Position numbers and translations under genes: made by a program. A model generated the notes under the pieces. It made no database searches and had not been told where the DNA came from. It saw nothing but the letters and a program-made list of their open reading frames with translations. Positions 25,580-34,687 of a stretch of DNA of 64,000 nucleotides are shown here, in pieces. Each line of letters starts with the position of its first letter. Within the stretch, counting starts at the first letter, position 1. This DNA is from Verrucomicrobiota bacterium (GTDB taxonomy: Bacteria > Verrucomicrobiota > Verrucomicrobiia > Opitutales > Opitutaceae): assembly GCA_019510185.1 (NCBI GenBank), contig JAEKKV010000021.1:1-64000 (forward strand), read 5' to 3'.

Positions 25580-26245
25580 ATGATCTCCCGCTTTCGCAAC
25601 CGCACCGAAGCCGGCGAACAGCTTGCCGACCGACTCGCGCCCTACGCCCGCCGCTCCGATGTTGTCGTGCTCGCCCTTCCCCGCGGCGGTGTGCCCGTGG
25701 CCAACGAAGTGGCCCGCCGGCTCAGCGCGCCGCTGGACGTGTTCATCGTGCGCAAACTCGGCGTCCCCGGCCACGAGGAACTCGCGATGGGCGCCATCGC
25801 ATCCGGGGGCTTGCGCGTGCCCAATGACGACGTGATTCAGACGCTGGGTCTCACGGAAGCCGATCTCGAGGCCGTGACGGCCCGGGAACAGCGCGAGCTG
25901 GTTCGACGCGAAAAGGCCTACCGCGACGGACGACCGCCGCTGGCGGTCCGCGGAAAAACCGTGATTCTGGTGGATGACGGCATCGCAACAGGATCGACCA
26001 TGCGGGCGGCCATCCGGGCGCTGCGAACCCAGCAACCGAAAGCCATCGTGGTCGCCACGCCCACCATCGCCTTGTCTACCTATCATGAGATGGGCACGGA
26101 AGCCGATGAAGTGGTCGCGGTGCTCACGCCGGAGGATTTCTTCGGCGTCGGCCAGTGGTACGACGATTTCACCCAGACGACCGACGATGAAGTGCGCGCG
26201 ATCCTGCAATCACGCCACCATGTGCCGACGCGCACGGAATCATGA
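25580..26245 (+). CDS. Phosphoribosyltransferase-family protein
   Basis: About 221 residues of a type I phosphoribosyltransferase fold. The PRPP-binding motif is VILVDDGIATGSTM; VVLALPRGGVPVANEVA and DVFIVRKLGVPGHEELAMGAIA in pieces are typical of the stand-alone subgroup often next to dienelactone hydrolases. The GTG at 25562 adds 6 residues; ATG 25580 is preferred. Substrate base unknown. Confidence 0.82.
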   Translation: MISRFRNRTEAGEQLADRLAPYARRSDVVVLALPRGGVPVANEVARRLSAPLDVFIVRKLGVPGHEELAMGAIASGGLRVPNDDVIQTLGLTEADLEAVTAREQRELVRREKAYRDGRPPLAVRGKTVILVDDGIATGSTMRAAIRALRTQQPKAIVVATPTIALSTYHEMGTEADEVVAVLTPEDFFGVGQWYDDFTQTTDDEVRAILQSRHHVPTRTES

Positions 26246-26270
26246 TCGGCCCGCCGGCGGCCCGAACACC

Positions 26271-26561
26271 TTACGCGGAAAAACCAAACCGGTGGCGCTC
26301 CTCATCCGTCTTGATATTGAGCGATGTGCAGATCCGTTTGGCAGCGATGCCCGAAGCCGCGATCTTCACGATCCGATCAAAGTCCACCCGGGGCAGTTCC
26401 GCCCCGTCGTGTTTGATCGAATGAAGGGCCATGCCCGCTTCGAGCAACTCCTGCACGAACTCTTCGCAGACGATGGGATCGTCCGTGAAAAAAACGTGGT
26501 GCTCGGGAGGCGAGTGCTTGCGGAAGCGGGGGCTGTACTCGATGGAATATTTTTTAAGCAT
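26271..26561 (-). CDS. Hypothetical protein, 96 residues
   Basis: I do not recognise this protein. It begins MLKKYSIEYSPRFRK and contains HHVFFTDDPIVCEEF and RICTSLNIKTDEE. It is soluble, mixed alpha/beta in appearance, and has no signal peptide. It is likely a real gene: a good GGAGG ribosome-binding site sits 8 bases before the ATG, promoter-like boxes lie upstream, and the composition is protein-like. It is convergent with the phosphoribosyltransferase gene and downstream of priA. Confidence 0.7.
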   Translation of the reverse strand: MLKKYSIEYSPRFRKHSPPEHHVFFTDDPIVCEEFVQELLEAGMALHSIKHDGAELPRVDFDRIVKIAASGIAAKRICTSLNIKTDEERHRFGFSA

Positions 26562-26569
26562 GGGGGTAT

Positions 26570-26574
26570 CCTCC
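26570..26574 (-). promoter_or_regulatory. Strong Shine-Dalgarno site
   Basis: GGAGG on the minus strand, 8 bases before the ATG of the 96-residue gene. It is one of few clear sites in this window and fixes that start. Confidence 0.7.
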
Positions 26575-26605
26575 GATTTGAGAGTTCAGGCTTCTGACGT
26601 TAACG

Positions 26606-26633
26606 ATAATAACCCCTTCCCGGACCATTCCAA
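26606..26633 (-). promoter_or_regulatory. Promoter-like boxes for the 96-residue gene
   Basis: On the minus strand TTGGAA (26628-26633) and TATTAT (26606-26611) are separated by 16 bases. They match the sigma-70 consensus at 4/6 and 5/6 and lie about 45 bases upstream of the ATG. Confidence 0.4.
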
Positions 26634-26672
26634 GTTATACCTTTCCCGCCGACGACGCCCGGCGGACGCCCG

Positions 26673-28910
26673 TCAGGTGAGATTCATCGGGTCGACATCG
26701 AGCACTTGCGTGATGTCGTCGGGCCAGGCGAAGGCAGTCCGGAGCGCGTTCAAATCCGCGATCACCCGGGTCACGCCGTTCGTGAAATACCAGAGCTGGT
26801 AACGATACTCGTCCTTGATTTTTTCGATCGGCGAAGGCGCCGGCCCGCGCAGTTCCACACGGCCGCCGAGTTCCTTCTCCACGTGCCTCGCCCATTGCTC
26901 GGTGAAAAATTTGAGCTTCTCCTCGCTGGGTCCGCGGAAGAGATGATGGATCAGGTGGCGGTAGGGCGGGTAACGAAAATCCTTTCGCATCTTCAGCTCG
27001 CTCGCCGCGAAGCCGGCGAAGTCGGCCTGCCGGGAAAACTGGATCGCCTCGGCCTGCGGCGTGAAGGTCTGCACCACCACCTCGCCTGCCCGGTCACCCC
27101 GGCCGGCGCGACCAGCCACCTGCACGAGGAGTTGAAACGTGCGTTCGTTGGCCCGGAAGTCCGGAATGTGCATCGAGATGTCGGCGTCGATCAGGCCGAC
27201 CAGCGTGACATTGGGGAAATCCAACCCCTTCCCGATCATCTGCGTGCCGACGAGGATATCGATTTTGCCGGCGCGAAATTCGGCGAGGAGTTCACGGAAG
27301 CGGTTTTTCTTGGCCATCGTGTCGGCGTCGATGCGCTCGATGCGCGCCTTGGGCAGGACGCGCCGCACCGCCTCCTCCACCCGTTGCGTGCCCATGCCAC
27401 GCCAGCGAATCTCGGGCGCGCCGCACGAGGGACAGCGCGCCGGAGCCGAACGCTCATGGCCGCACAAATGGCAGCGCAGCTGTTCGTCGGCCCGGTGGTA
27501 CGTCATGGTGATGCTGCAATGCGGGCACTCCTCCACATGGCCGCATTTGGTGCAGAGCATCGACGACGAGTAGCCGCGGCGGTTGATGAAGAGGATCGTC
27601 TGCTCCTTGCGCTCGAAGCGCGCGTGCATCGCATCCATGAGCACGCGGGACAGCGAGGTGAAGCCGCGCTGGCGCATGACCTCGATGCGCATGTCCACGA
27701 TGTCGATGTGCGGCAGCTTGCGGGCGTCGACGCGTTCCTTGAGTTCGAGCAGGCCGTATTTGCCGGCCTGGGCGTTGGCGAAGCTTTCCAGGGAGGGCGT
27801 GGCCGAGCCGAGCAGGCAGAGCGCTCCAGTGAGCTTGGCGCGCATCACCGCGACGTCGCGCCCGTGATAACGCGGAGTTTCGTCCTGCTTGTAGGCGGGC
27901 TCATGCTCCTCATCGACCACGATGAGCTTGAGGTTTTCGACCGGGGCGAAGATCGCCGAGCGCGCCCCCACCACCACGCGCGCCTCCCCGGTGGCGAGCG
28001 CGAGCCAGCCGTCGAGCCGCTCGCCCTCGCTGAGATGGCTGTGCCAGACGACGCAACGGTGGTCGGGCGCGATCGCCTCCAGGCGTCCTCGCAGGCGCGC
28101 GACCGTCTGCGGCGTGAGCGCGACTTCCGGCACGAGAAAAATCACCCCGCCGCCCGCCGCGAGCGCGTCGTGGATGGCGCGCAAGTAAACCTCGGTTTTG
28201 CCCGAACCGGTGACGCCGTGCAGCAGCGTAACCCCAAACGTGTTCTCCGCGAGACGGCGCGCGACGGCGTCCACCGCCGCCTGCTGTTCGGTGTTCAGCC
28301 GATGCGGCTGGGAGGCGACCACCTCTCCGGTGGACCAGTCATCGGCATAGGCGATGCGCTCGACGCGACGCGTTTCCTCGCGCACGTCCCCGCGTTTCAC
28401 CAGCGCTGTCACCACCGCGGCGGTGACACCGAGGCGCGAGAGCACGAGGGATTTTTTCTGCGGTTTGAATTGTTGGGCGAGAAACGTGTAGAGCTTGGCC
28501 TGCGCCGGGGCGCGTTTGGTCAGCGCGGCCACTTCGTCCGCGTCGAGCTGGCGCACGACCGAGAGCAGTTTTTCCTGCTTGAGGCTGGCGGCGTTGCGCA
28601 CGGCGGCGGGCAACATGGCCTCGATGATGCCGTCGAGCTTGGCCGCGTAATAGCTGCTCATCCAGCGGGCGAGCCCGAGCAGGTCCGGCGGCAGCGCCGG
28701 AAACGGGTAGACCACGGCGGCCAGCGTCTTGAGCCGGTCGAGGGGGAAATCCACGGGCGCGCCGACCTCGCCCACGATGCCGAGATGCAGACGGTTGAGA
28801 ATCGGGATGCGCACCAGCGAGCCGACCGCGACCTGGTCGCGCAAGGTCTCCGGCACTTTGTAGTGCAGGAGTTTGTCGAAACCCGCGAGGGGATGCACGC
28901 CGACGGTCAT
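26673..28910 (-). CDS. priA: Primosomal protein N' (replication restart helicase)
   Basis: A 745-residue PriA. It recognises stalled forks and reloads the replicative helicase. The N-terminal DNA-binding domain starts MTVGVHPLAGFDKLLHYKV. The helicase core has Walker A GVTGSGKTEVYL, the DEEH box (VVDEEHEPAYKQ), GSATPSLES and QMIGKGLDFPNVTLVG. The zinc-binding insert is CTKCGHVEECPHC plus CHLCGHE and CPSCG. A longer frame to 29051 adds a region that overlaps the Fur gene; homology supports 28910. Confidence 0.93.
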   Translation of the reverse strand: MTVGVHPLAGFDKLLHYKVPETLRDQVAVGSLVRIPILNRLHLGIVGEVGAPVDFPLDRLKTLAAVVYPFPALPPDLLGLARWMSSYYAAKLDGIIEAMLPAAVRNAASLKQEKLLSVVRQLDADEVAALTKRAPAQAKLYTFLAQQFKPQKKSLVLSRLGVTAAVVTALVKRGDVREETRRVERIAYADDWSTGEVVASQPHRLNTEQQAAVDAVARRLAENTFGVTLLHGVTGSGKTEVYLRAIHDALAAGGGVIFLVPEVALTPQTVARLRGRLEAIAPDHRCVVWHSHLSEGERLDGWLALATGEARVVVGARSAIFAPVENLKLIVVDEEHEPAYKQDETPRYHGRDVAVMRAKLTGALCLLGSATPSLESFANAQAGKYGLLELKERVDARKLPHIDIVDMRIEVMRQRGFTSLSRVLMDAMHARFERKEQTILFINRRGYSSSMLCTKCGHVEECPHCSITMTYHRADEQLRCHLCGHERSAPARCPSCGAPEIRWRGMGTQRVEEAVRRVLPKARIERIDADTMAKKNRFRELLAEFRAGKIDILVGTQMIGKGLDFPNVTLVGLIDADISMHIPDFRANERTFQLLVQVAGRAGRGDRAGEVVVQTFTPQAEAIQFSRQADFAGFAASELKMRKDFRYPPYRHLIHHLFRGPSEEKLKFFTEQWARHVEKELGGRVELRGPAPSPIEKIKDEYRYQLWYFTNGVTRVIADLNALRTAFAWPDDITQVLDVDPMNLT

Positions 28911-29019
28911 GGGGGCTTGATGGACGCCGCGCTGCCGCCGTGCAAGCGTGTGACCGGCAAAATCCGCGACCGCCGACGAACCAGTTGACAGGCCCCCTCC
29001 CGCCGCCGACATTGCCGCC

Positions 29020-29487
29020 GTGAGCAACGACGCGGCCCGGGAAAAGTTCAAATCCTACCTCGCCACCAAAGGTCTGCGTGTGACCAACCAGCGCCTCGCC
29101 ATTTTCGAGGCGGCGTTCGCCCGGCAGGATCATTTCACCGCGGAGGAACTCCTCGACCACGCCCGCGCCATCGACGATTCCGTCTCGCGCGCCACCGTTT
29201 ACCGGACCCTGCCGATCATGACCGAAAGCGCCCTGTTGCGCGAAGTGGATATCGGCAAGAATCTCAAGTACTACCACGCCAACGCCGACAACAACGCGCA
29301 GGTCGCGCAGGTGATCTGCCTGGATTGCGACAAGATCTTCGAGATCAGCGCCCCGTTCATGGAATGGTATGGCAGCACCGTCTCCACCAAGCTCGGCCTC
29401 ACGCCCGTCACCCAGCGCCTTCAAGTCAACGCCCACTGCAACGCCCTCAAGGGGACCGGCGTTTGCAAGCATCGCGTTTCCGCATAA
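29020..29487 (+). CDS. Fur-family transcriptional regulator with an unusual metal site
   Basis: A 155-residue protein starting at GTG 29020. The winged helix is typical of Fur ([48 protein letters not shown]). The dimerisation domain keeps CLDC (C100, C103) for structural zinc, but the usual HHHH cluster before it is replaced by [17 protein letters not shown]. The C-terminal cysteines C140 and C149 are spaced by eight residues rather than as CxxC. Iron, zinc or peroxide sensing therefore cannot be assigned. The TPR gene follows 9 bases later. Confidence 0.85.
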   Translation: MSNDAAREKFKSYLATKGLRVTNQRLAIFEAAFARQDHFTAEELLDHARAIDDSVSRATVYRTLPIMTESALLREVDIGKNLKYYHANADNNAQVAQVICLDCDKIFEISAPFMEWYGSTVSTKLGLTPVTQRLQVNAHCNALKGTGVCKHRVSA

Positions 29488-29496
29488 CTCTCCCTC

Positions 29497-29865
29497 ATGG
29501 CCCGCAAAGAAGATCCCGTTTTCGAGATCAATTTTTATGAATCCGTCCTCCGGCGCGACCCGCGCTATACGGACGTGATCGAAATTCTCGGGGGGCTTTA
29601 TACCAAGACCGGCCGCATCGCCGACGGCCTTAAAATGGACCGCAAGCTGGTCAAGCTGGAGCCGGCCAACGCCACCGCGCATTACAATCTCGCGTGCAGC
29701 CTGGCCCTGTCCAAGCGCAAGTCCGACGCGCTTCGCACCCTCGAACGCGCCATCGAGCTGGGCTACGCCGATTACGACTGGATGGCGCAGGATCCCGATC
29801 TGGACACCCTCAAGAAAAGCGAGGGGTTCCAAAATCTGGTCTCCAAGCTCAAGCCGCAGAGCTGA
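29497..29865 (+). CDS. Small TPR-repeat protein
   Basis: A 122-residue cytoplasmic protein with about three helical TPR-like units: DVIEILGGLYTKTGRIADGL, NATAHYNLACSLALSKRKSD and ALRTLERAIELGYADYD. The terminal DPDLDTLKKSEGFQNLVS motif is common at the end of bacterial TPR proteins. There is no catalytic domain, so a scaffold role is likely. It starts 9 bases after the Fur-family gene and is probably co-transcribed with it. Confidence 0.82.
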   Translation: MARKEDPVFEINFYESVLRRDPRYTDVIEILGGLYTKTGRIADGLKMDRKLVKLEPANATAHYNLACSLALSKRKSDALRTLERAIELGYADYDWMAQDPDLDTLKKSEGFQNLVSKLKPQS

Positions 29866-29935
29866 GCCGGGGCCGGCGATTTCGTCCGCGCAATAAATCG
29901 TGGACATTGCCCGCCGGTCATCGGTCACTTTCCCC

Positions 29936-30916
29936 ATGCCCGTCCTGAACTACGAGCCTCTCGTCCTTTCTCCCCGCCGTGAAGCGCCCAAGCTCACGCC
30001 CATCCAGGAGGAAATCCTCGCGCTCAAGCGGGAACGCAACGCCGTGATCCTCGCGCACAATTACCAGATCGAGGCCATCCAGCAGGTGGCCGATTACGTG
30101 GGCGATTCGCTCGGTCTCTCCTATCAGGCGCAGGCCGCCCAAGCCGATGCGATTCTCTTCTGCGGCGTGCACTTCATGGCCGAGACCGCGAAAATCGTTA
30201 ACCCCGGCCGCACCGTCCTCCTGCCCGACCTCGAAGCCGGCTGCTCCCTTTCCGACTCCTGCCCGGCCGAGCGGCTCGCCGCCTACAAAGCGGCCAATCC
30301 CGACGTCTACGTCGTCGCCTATATCAATTGCTCCGCCGGCGTGAAGGCTCTCAGCGACGTGATCTGCACCAGCGGCAACGCGGTCAAAATCGTCAACCAG
30401 ATCCCCGCCGACCGCGACATCCTCTTCGTGCCCGACCAAAATCTCGGCCAATGGGTCTCGCAGAAGACCGGCCGAAAAATGCGGCTGTGGCCGGGAAGCT
30501 GTTACGCCCACGTGATGTTCACGGTCCAAGCCATCGAGAAGATCCGCAGCCAGTTCCCCGACGCGCCCGTGGTCGCCCATCCGGAATGCGTGCAAGCCGT
30601 GCGCGACATCGCCGACGAGGTGTGCTCGACCGAGTTGATGGTCAAGTTCGCCAAGGAAACGCCCGCCGAGCGCATCATCGTGGTGACCGAGAGCGGCATG
30701 CTTCACCGCCTGCGCCGCGAGGTGCCGCACAAGACGTTCATCGCCGGCCCGACTGACACCTGCGCCTGCAACGACTGCCGCTTCATGAAAATGAACACCA
30801 TCGAGAAGGTGCGCGACGCGTTGAAAACCATGTCGCCCGTCATCGATGTGCCCGAGCCTGTTCGCAGCGCCGCGCTCATCCCGATCCAACGCATGCTCGA
30901 CTGGAGCAAGCGCTAA
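29936..30916 (+). CDS. nadA: Quinolinate synthase
   Basis: A 326-residue [4Fe-4S] enzyme that condenses iminoaspartate with dihydroxyacetone phosphate to quinolinate for NAD synthesis. Motifs: AVILAHNYQIEAIQQVADYVGDS in pieces, FCGVHFMAETAKI, EAGCSLSDSCPA, YINCSAGVKALSD, PGSCYAHV, HPEC and CACNDCRFMKMNTIEKV. The cluster cysteines (GCSL, HPEC, CACNDC) are present. A GTG at 29900 would add 12 residues; ATG 29936 is preferred. nadB and nadC are not in the window. Confidence 0.94.
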   Translation: MPVLNYEPLVLSPRREAPKLTPIQEEILALKRERNAVILAHNYQIEAIQQVADYVGDSLGLSYQAQAAQADAILFCGVHFMAETAKIVNPGRTVLLPDLEAGCSLSDSCPAERLAAYKAANPDVYVVAYINCSAGVKALSDVICTSGNAVKIVNQIPADRDILFVPDQNLGQWVSQKTGRKMRLWPGSCYAHVMFTVQAIEKIRSQFPDAPVVAHPECVQAVRDIADEVCSTELMVKFAKETPAERIIVVTESGMLHRLRREVPHKTFIAGPTDTCACNDCRFMKMNTIEKVRDALKTMSPVIDVPEPVRSAALIPIQRMLDWSKR

Positions 30917-30919
30917 CCG

Positions 30920-31939
30920 CTACCGCAGCCCGAAGAGCAGCTGCAGGACGGTCTCCAGATCTTTGCCCGGCACGGTGGCGCCGTGCCGCGTCACGGCGAT
31001 GGCTTTGCAGCGGGTTTTGCGCAGCGCCGCCGCGTCCACCTCCAGCAGGCGGACTTCATCCGGACGGTAGCCGATCACCTCCATCGCGCCGAGTGGCGTC
31101 CAGGAAAACGGCAGGCCCGTCCAGTTCACCTTGACCTCCCAGCCGGCCACGCCCGAGGCCGGTATTTCTTTCGTCAGCAGTTCCGGATAACGCTGCACGA
31201 AATCCGGCACCTTGCGCGTGGCGATGCGCACGCGGGCGACGGCGGGCAGTTGCGCGAAATAGCCCTGGAAATCGTCCACCCGGCGCGCCCGGAACTGGTT
31301 GTAAACATCCAGCGCGTCGACGCCCATGAGGTTCATCCCGTTGTAGAGGCCATGGACATTCGCGCTGCCGAACTGCTTCCAGTCATACCACGACTGGAAC
31401 TCCCTCGTGACCATCAGGCCGATTTCGAAATGCAGATGCGCGCGCTCCTTCGGAAAACCGCCGTGGTCCGCCGTGTGACCCATGATGGCGATGACTTGGC
31501 CGGTCGTGACCGTGTCCCCGATTTTCAAACCCGGTGCCGTGCTGCTGAGATGCGCGTAAAGCGTGTAGACCGGCGGGTGCATGTCCGGGTGTTCGAGCAC
31601 GATGTAGCGGCCGTAATTGCTCTCACCGACCCGCGCATTGATGTAGCGCACCACGCCGGGCAACGCCGCGAAAATGGGATCGGTCGGCTCGCCCTGACGG
31701 TTGCGCGAAACGGGCTTCAGATCGACGCCTTCGTGAAACTGCCCGCCACCGCTGCGAGCGCAGCCGAACAAACCCGACTCCGCCTCACCCGAGGCCGTCG
31801 CCTGCACGTAGGCGTCGATCGGCTTGCCCTCGAAGTAGGCCGGATTGGGCGTGGGCCAGGCGAGTTCGATGTGCGGCGTGGCCGCGGCCAGACCGGAAGC
31901 AAACAGGATCAATGACGCCCCAACCGCGCGGCCAACCAT
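30920..31939 (-). CDS. M23-family metallopeptidase, exported
   Basis: A 339-residue protein with a short signal peptide (ending near GLAAATP). The LytM/M23 domain has its zinc ligands in HEGVD (H69, D73) and HLHFE (H168, H170), with YTLYAHLSS and GHTADHGG between them. M23 enzymes cleave cell-wall peptides or regulate murein hydrolases. A C-terminal region of about 150 residues (ARVRIATRKVPDF, GWEVKVNWTG) has no recognised family. It lies 3 bases from the stop of the upstream lipoprotein gene and probably shares its transcript. Confidence 0.88.
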   Translation of the reverse strand: MVGRAVGASLILFASGLAAATPHIELAWPTPNPAYFEGKPIDAYVQATASGEAESGLFGCARSGGGQFHEGVDLKPVSRNRQGEPTDPIFAALPGVVRYINARVGESNYGRYIVLEHPDMHPPVYTLYAHLSSTAPGLKIGDTVTTGQVIAIMGHTADHGGFPKERAHLHFEIGLMVTREFQSWYDWKQFGSANVHGLYNGMNLMGVDALDVYNQFRARRVDDFQGYFAQLPAVARVRIATRKVPDFVQRYPELLTKEIPASGVAGWEVKVNWTGLPFSWTPLGAMEVIGYRPDEVRLLEVDAAALRKTRCKAIAVTRHGATVPGKDLETVLQLLFGLR

Positions 31940-31942
31940 CGT

Positions 31943-32452
31943 TCAGGATTTCTTCTTGATGATTTCCTTCTGAATCTCGTCGGAGGTGCCGTTGAGATTT
32001 TTGATCAACGCGGGCAGCAAATCATCGGGAATCTCCACGAAGGTCGCCACCGATCCCGCGCCAAAGGGACGGTCGATCTGGCGCGCGCCCACCGCCTTGT
32101 CATTGATCGTCAGCACCAGACGGCGACCTTGGTTGTCGCCGGTAAAACGATAGAGATCCCGCGCAGCGTCGGCCGTCAGGTGAAAGAGCAGGAATTGCCC
32201 CATGTCCGACTTCGCCAACTCCACATGCACGATATCGAACTCCGCGATGACCGGCTTGCTGTTGACCGCGATCTTCACCCCGCTGACCGGCAGGGTCGCG
32301 GACGCGAAGGCGTCGCCCTCCGCCACCTCCAGGAAAAACCGCGCCACCGTGGGGTCGTAATCGCGTTTTTTGGAAAAGCTGTTGCAGCCCGACATCGCAA
32401 AAAGGGACACCAGTCCCAGGAGAAGAACGGAAAGGCGCAGGGAGGATTTCAT
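31943..32452 (-). CDS. Lipoprotein with SecD P1-like domain
   Basis: A 169-residue lipoprotein with signal peptide and lipobox AMSGC (Cys about 23). The mature part (GDAFASATLPVSG, FDIVHVELAKSDMGQFLLFHL, DLYRFTGDNQGRRLVLTIND, RPFGAGSVATFVEI) resembles the periplasmic P1 base of SecD, where the GRRLAIVLDG-like strand occurs. This similarity is from memory of the pattern only. Neighbours are the M23 peptidase downstream and hemW upstream. It may act in envelope maintenance; the function is unknown. Confidence 0.75.
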   Translation of the reverse strand: MKSSLRLSVLLLGLVSLFAMSGCNSFSKKRDYDPTVARFFLEVAEGDAFASATLPVSGVKIAVNSKPVIAEFDIVHVELAKSDMGQFLLFHLTADAARDLYRFTGDNQGRRLVLTINDKAVGARQIDRPFGAGSVATFVEIPDDLLPALIKNLNGTSDEIQKEIIKKKS

Positions 32453-32512
32453 AGAAAGGGGGGACTCCCGACGAGACGGGGCAAATCGATCTTTAGCAAG
32501 GGCCGACCTCGC

Positions 32513-33697
32513 TCAGGTCGATATCTCCTCTGAAAACGCCTGCATGAGCCGTGTTCCCACCGAATCGGCCAAAAGCCGCCCGCGCGGCGTCAGGCGCAGG
32601 CAGCCGTCCGTTATCCCGGCCAGCCCCGCCTCCGTCAGCAGCGCGGTCTCGTTCGCCACCGCCGCCCAGGGCGCCCGGGGAAACCGTCTGCGCAAGGCCG
32701 CGAGATCCACGCCGGCGTTCATGCGCACGCCGAAGATCAACGCATCCTCCACCAGCAACGCCGGCGTGAGCGCCACGCGATCCTCGCTGAGACGTTCGCC
32801 GCGCGTGATCTGCGCCAGCCACTGGTCGAGGTCGGAAACATTGGCGCCGCGCCAGCCGGCGTGCTGCGAGGCGGCCGACGGCCCGAGGCCGATCCATTCG
32901 TGCATACGCCAGGTGTTCAGGTTGTGCAGGCAGGCATGGCCCGGCCGCGCGAAGTTGGAGACTTCATATTGCGCGTAACCCGCCGCCTCCAGCCGCGCCC
33001 ACGTTGTCTCGTAAAGCCGGGCCTCGTGCTCGACATCGAGCTTCACCTGCCCTTTGGAAAGCTTCACCCACAGCTTGGTGTCCTCCTCGAACGTCAGGCA
33101 GTAGGTCGAAAGATGATCGGGCGCGAGCGCGAGCGCCTCGTTGAGATCCGCCAGCCAGGCGGCCTCGTCCTGACCGGGCAGCGCAAACATCAGGTCGAGA
33201 TTCACGCTCGCGAAATCCGCCGTGCGGATGCGTTCGTAAGCTCGAAAAATCTGCTCCCGCGTGTGCTGCCGCCCCAGCCCGTCGAGCAACGCCGGTTGAA
33301 ACGATTGCGCGCCCATCGAGATGCGGGTGACGCCGATTTCCTTCAACGCCGCCAGCCGCGCCGCGGTCACCGAAGCCGGGGCCATCTCGACCGTCCACTC
33401 GACCGGACGCCCGCCCAGCCGCGGCTGCAGGATCGCTCCCAGCCGGCGGATGTCGTCCGGCGCGAGCAATCCCGGCGTGCCGCCGCCCCAGAAAACCGTG
33501 GTCACCGGCCGGGACCAGGAAACCAAGGCCGCCTCATTCGCAATTCCTTGAAGGAACCGATCCACCCCGTCCGCGGTCGGCGTGGTTTGATAGAACGCAC
33601 AAAAATCGCACGTCGACGCACAGAACGGCACATGCACATACACTCCCAACGGTTCGGCGTAAGGTGTGTCCTGCGGTGCGGAAATGATTTCGCTCAT
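32513..33697 (-). CDS. hemW: Heme chaperone HemW-like radical SAM protein
   Basis: A 394-residue radical-SAM protein. The cluster motif is CASTCDFCAFYQ: three Cys in CxxxCxxC and no fourth Cys, as in HemW rather than the oxidase HemN (which has a CxxCxC ending). Also visible are FWGGGTPGLL, MGAQSF, NLDLMFALPGQ, HLSTYCLTFEE, YEVSNFARPGHACLHN and the C-terminal HemN_C domain. HemW delivers heme to respiratory enzymes. The longer frame to 33754 collides with the divergent lipoprotein start, so ATG 33697 is used. Confidence 0.88.
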   Translation of the reverse strand: MSEIISAPQDTPYAEPLGVYVHVPFCASTCDFCAFYQTTPTADGVDRFLQGIANEAALVSWSRPVTTVFWGGGTPGLLAPDDIRRLGAILQPRLGGRPVEWTVEMAPASVTAARLAALKEIGVTRISMGAQSFQPALLDGLGRQHTREQIFRAYERIRTADFASVNLDLMFALPGQDEAAWLADLNEALALAPDHLSTYCLTFEEDTKLWVKLSKGQVKLDVEHEARLYETTWARLEAAGYAQYEVSNFARPGHACLHNLNTWRMHEWIGLGPSAASQHAGWRGANVSDLDQWLAQITRGERLSEDRVALTPALLVEDALIFGVRMNAGVDLAALRRRFPRAPWAAVANETALLTEAGLAGITDGCLRLTPRGRLLADSVGTRLMQAFSEEIST

Positions 33698-33753
33698 TGC
33701 CAAGGTCCGGCGTTTCTGTTGCGTTTCGGGCGATTTTAAATCTGAAAAACCCA

Positions 33754-34668
33754 ATGCAAAACAACCGATTCTCCCACGCGAGACGAATCTTCCTGACGAT
33801 CAGCGCCGCCCTTGGACTCTTCCTCCTCGCCGGCTGCGAAGTTCCCATCGTCAATCTCACCCCGAGCGTCATCCCGGAAAATCCGTCGCAGATCTACACG
33901 ATCTCCGCGCGCGTGAATCCCCAGGTGCCCAATCTCGTCCCGGGCAGCCTCCTCGTCCGCATCATCATCGACGGCCAGAGCTTCCCGATGAAGAAGAGCG
34001 ATCTCGGCGCCAACATCTACGAGTTCGACTACCAGCTCCCCGCCGGCCGCAGCGAGATCGCCTACTACTACCTGGTGAACTACAAATTCGAGCATGACAG
34101 CATCGTCAGCTCCCGCGAGGAGTACTCGGATGTCATTCACGCCAAGATCATCGGTCGCTACGTGCTCTCGCTCGAGGTCAACCGCGGCCCCGTCGGCGCC
34201 CGCGTGAGCATCCTCGGCCGCGGCTTCACCGCGCAGGACACCGTCACCTTCGACGGCACCTCCGCCCGCACCGTTTTCGAATCGCCCAACGCGATCAGCT
34301 TCTTCGTTCCCGCCGTCGAGCCCAACCGCAACTACAAGGTCGAGATCGCCGGCGCCAACGGCGTCTCCTCGGTCGGCACCTTCCGCGTCGATCCCACCGC
34401 CCTCGCCGTCTCGCCCACCGAGCTCTCCCTCAAACACGGCGAAACCCAGACGCTCACCTTCACCCTGCCGACCCCCGCCCCCACCGGCGGCCTGCTCCTC
34501 GACGTCACCACCGACGCGCCCGAGAGCGTGATCATGCCCGAGGTCGTCGTTCCCGCCGGCAGCTCCAGCGCCACGGTCAACGTCACCGGCGGCAAACCCG
34601 GCTCCGGCAGCCTCTTCCTCAAGGGCTTCGGTTCCGGCGAAATCACCGTGCCCGTCACGGTGAAGTAA
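33754..34668 (+). CDS. Lipoprotein with IPT/TIG-type domain
   Basis: A 304-residue lipoprotein; the lipobox is LAGC (signal about 1-27). The mature protein is mostly beta: a first region (YTISARVNPQVPN, VRIIIDGQSFPM), an IPT/TIG-like Ig domain (GPVGARVSILGRGFTAQDTV, FFVPAVEPNRNYKVEIAG) and a terminal Ig-like part (LSLKHGETQTLTF). Such modules are common in surface proteins of Verrucomicrobia and Planctomycetes. The ATG at 33754 gives the canonical signal peptide; the frame is open back to 33697. A terminator follows. Confidence 0.8.
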   Translation: MQNNRFSHARRIFLTISAALGLFLLAGCEVPIVNLTPSVIPENPSQIYTISARVNPQVPNLVPGSLLVRIIIDGQSFPMKKSDLGANIYEFDYQLPAGRSEIAYYYLVNYKFEHDSIVSSREEYSDVIHAKIIGRYVLSLEVNRGPVGARVSILGRGFTAQDTVTFDGTSARTVFESPNAISFFVPAVEPNRNYKVEIAGANGVSSVGTFRVDPTALAVSPTELSLKHGETQTLTFTLPTPAPTGGLLLDVTTDAPESVIMPEVVVPAGSSSATVNVTGGKPGSGSLFLKGFGSGEITVPVTVK

Positions 34669-34687
34669 ACCGCCGCTCCCGCTTCCC

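Noticed and set aside
26706..28988. Long open frame antisense to priA
   Set aside because: The sense strand encodes a complete PriA; the antisense frame is a base-composition artefact.
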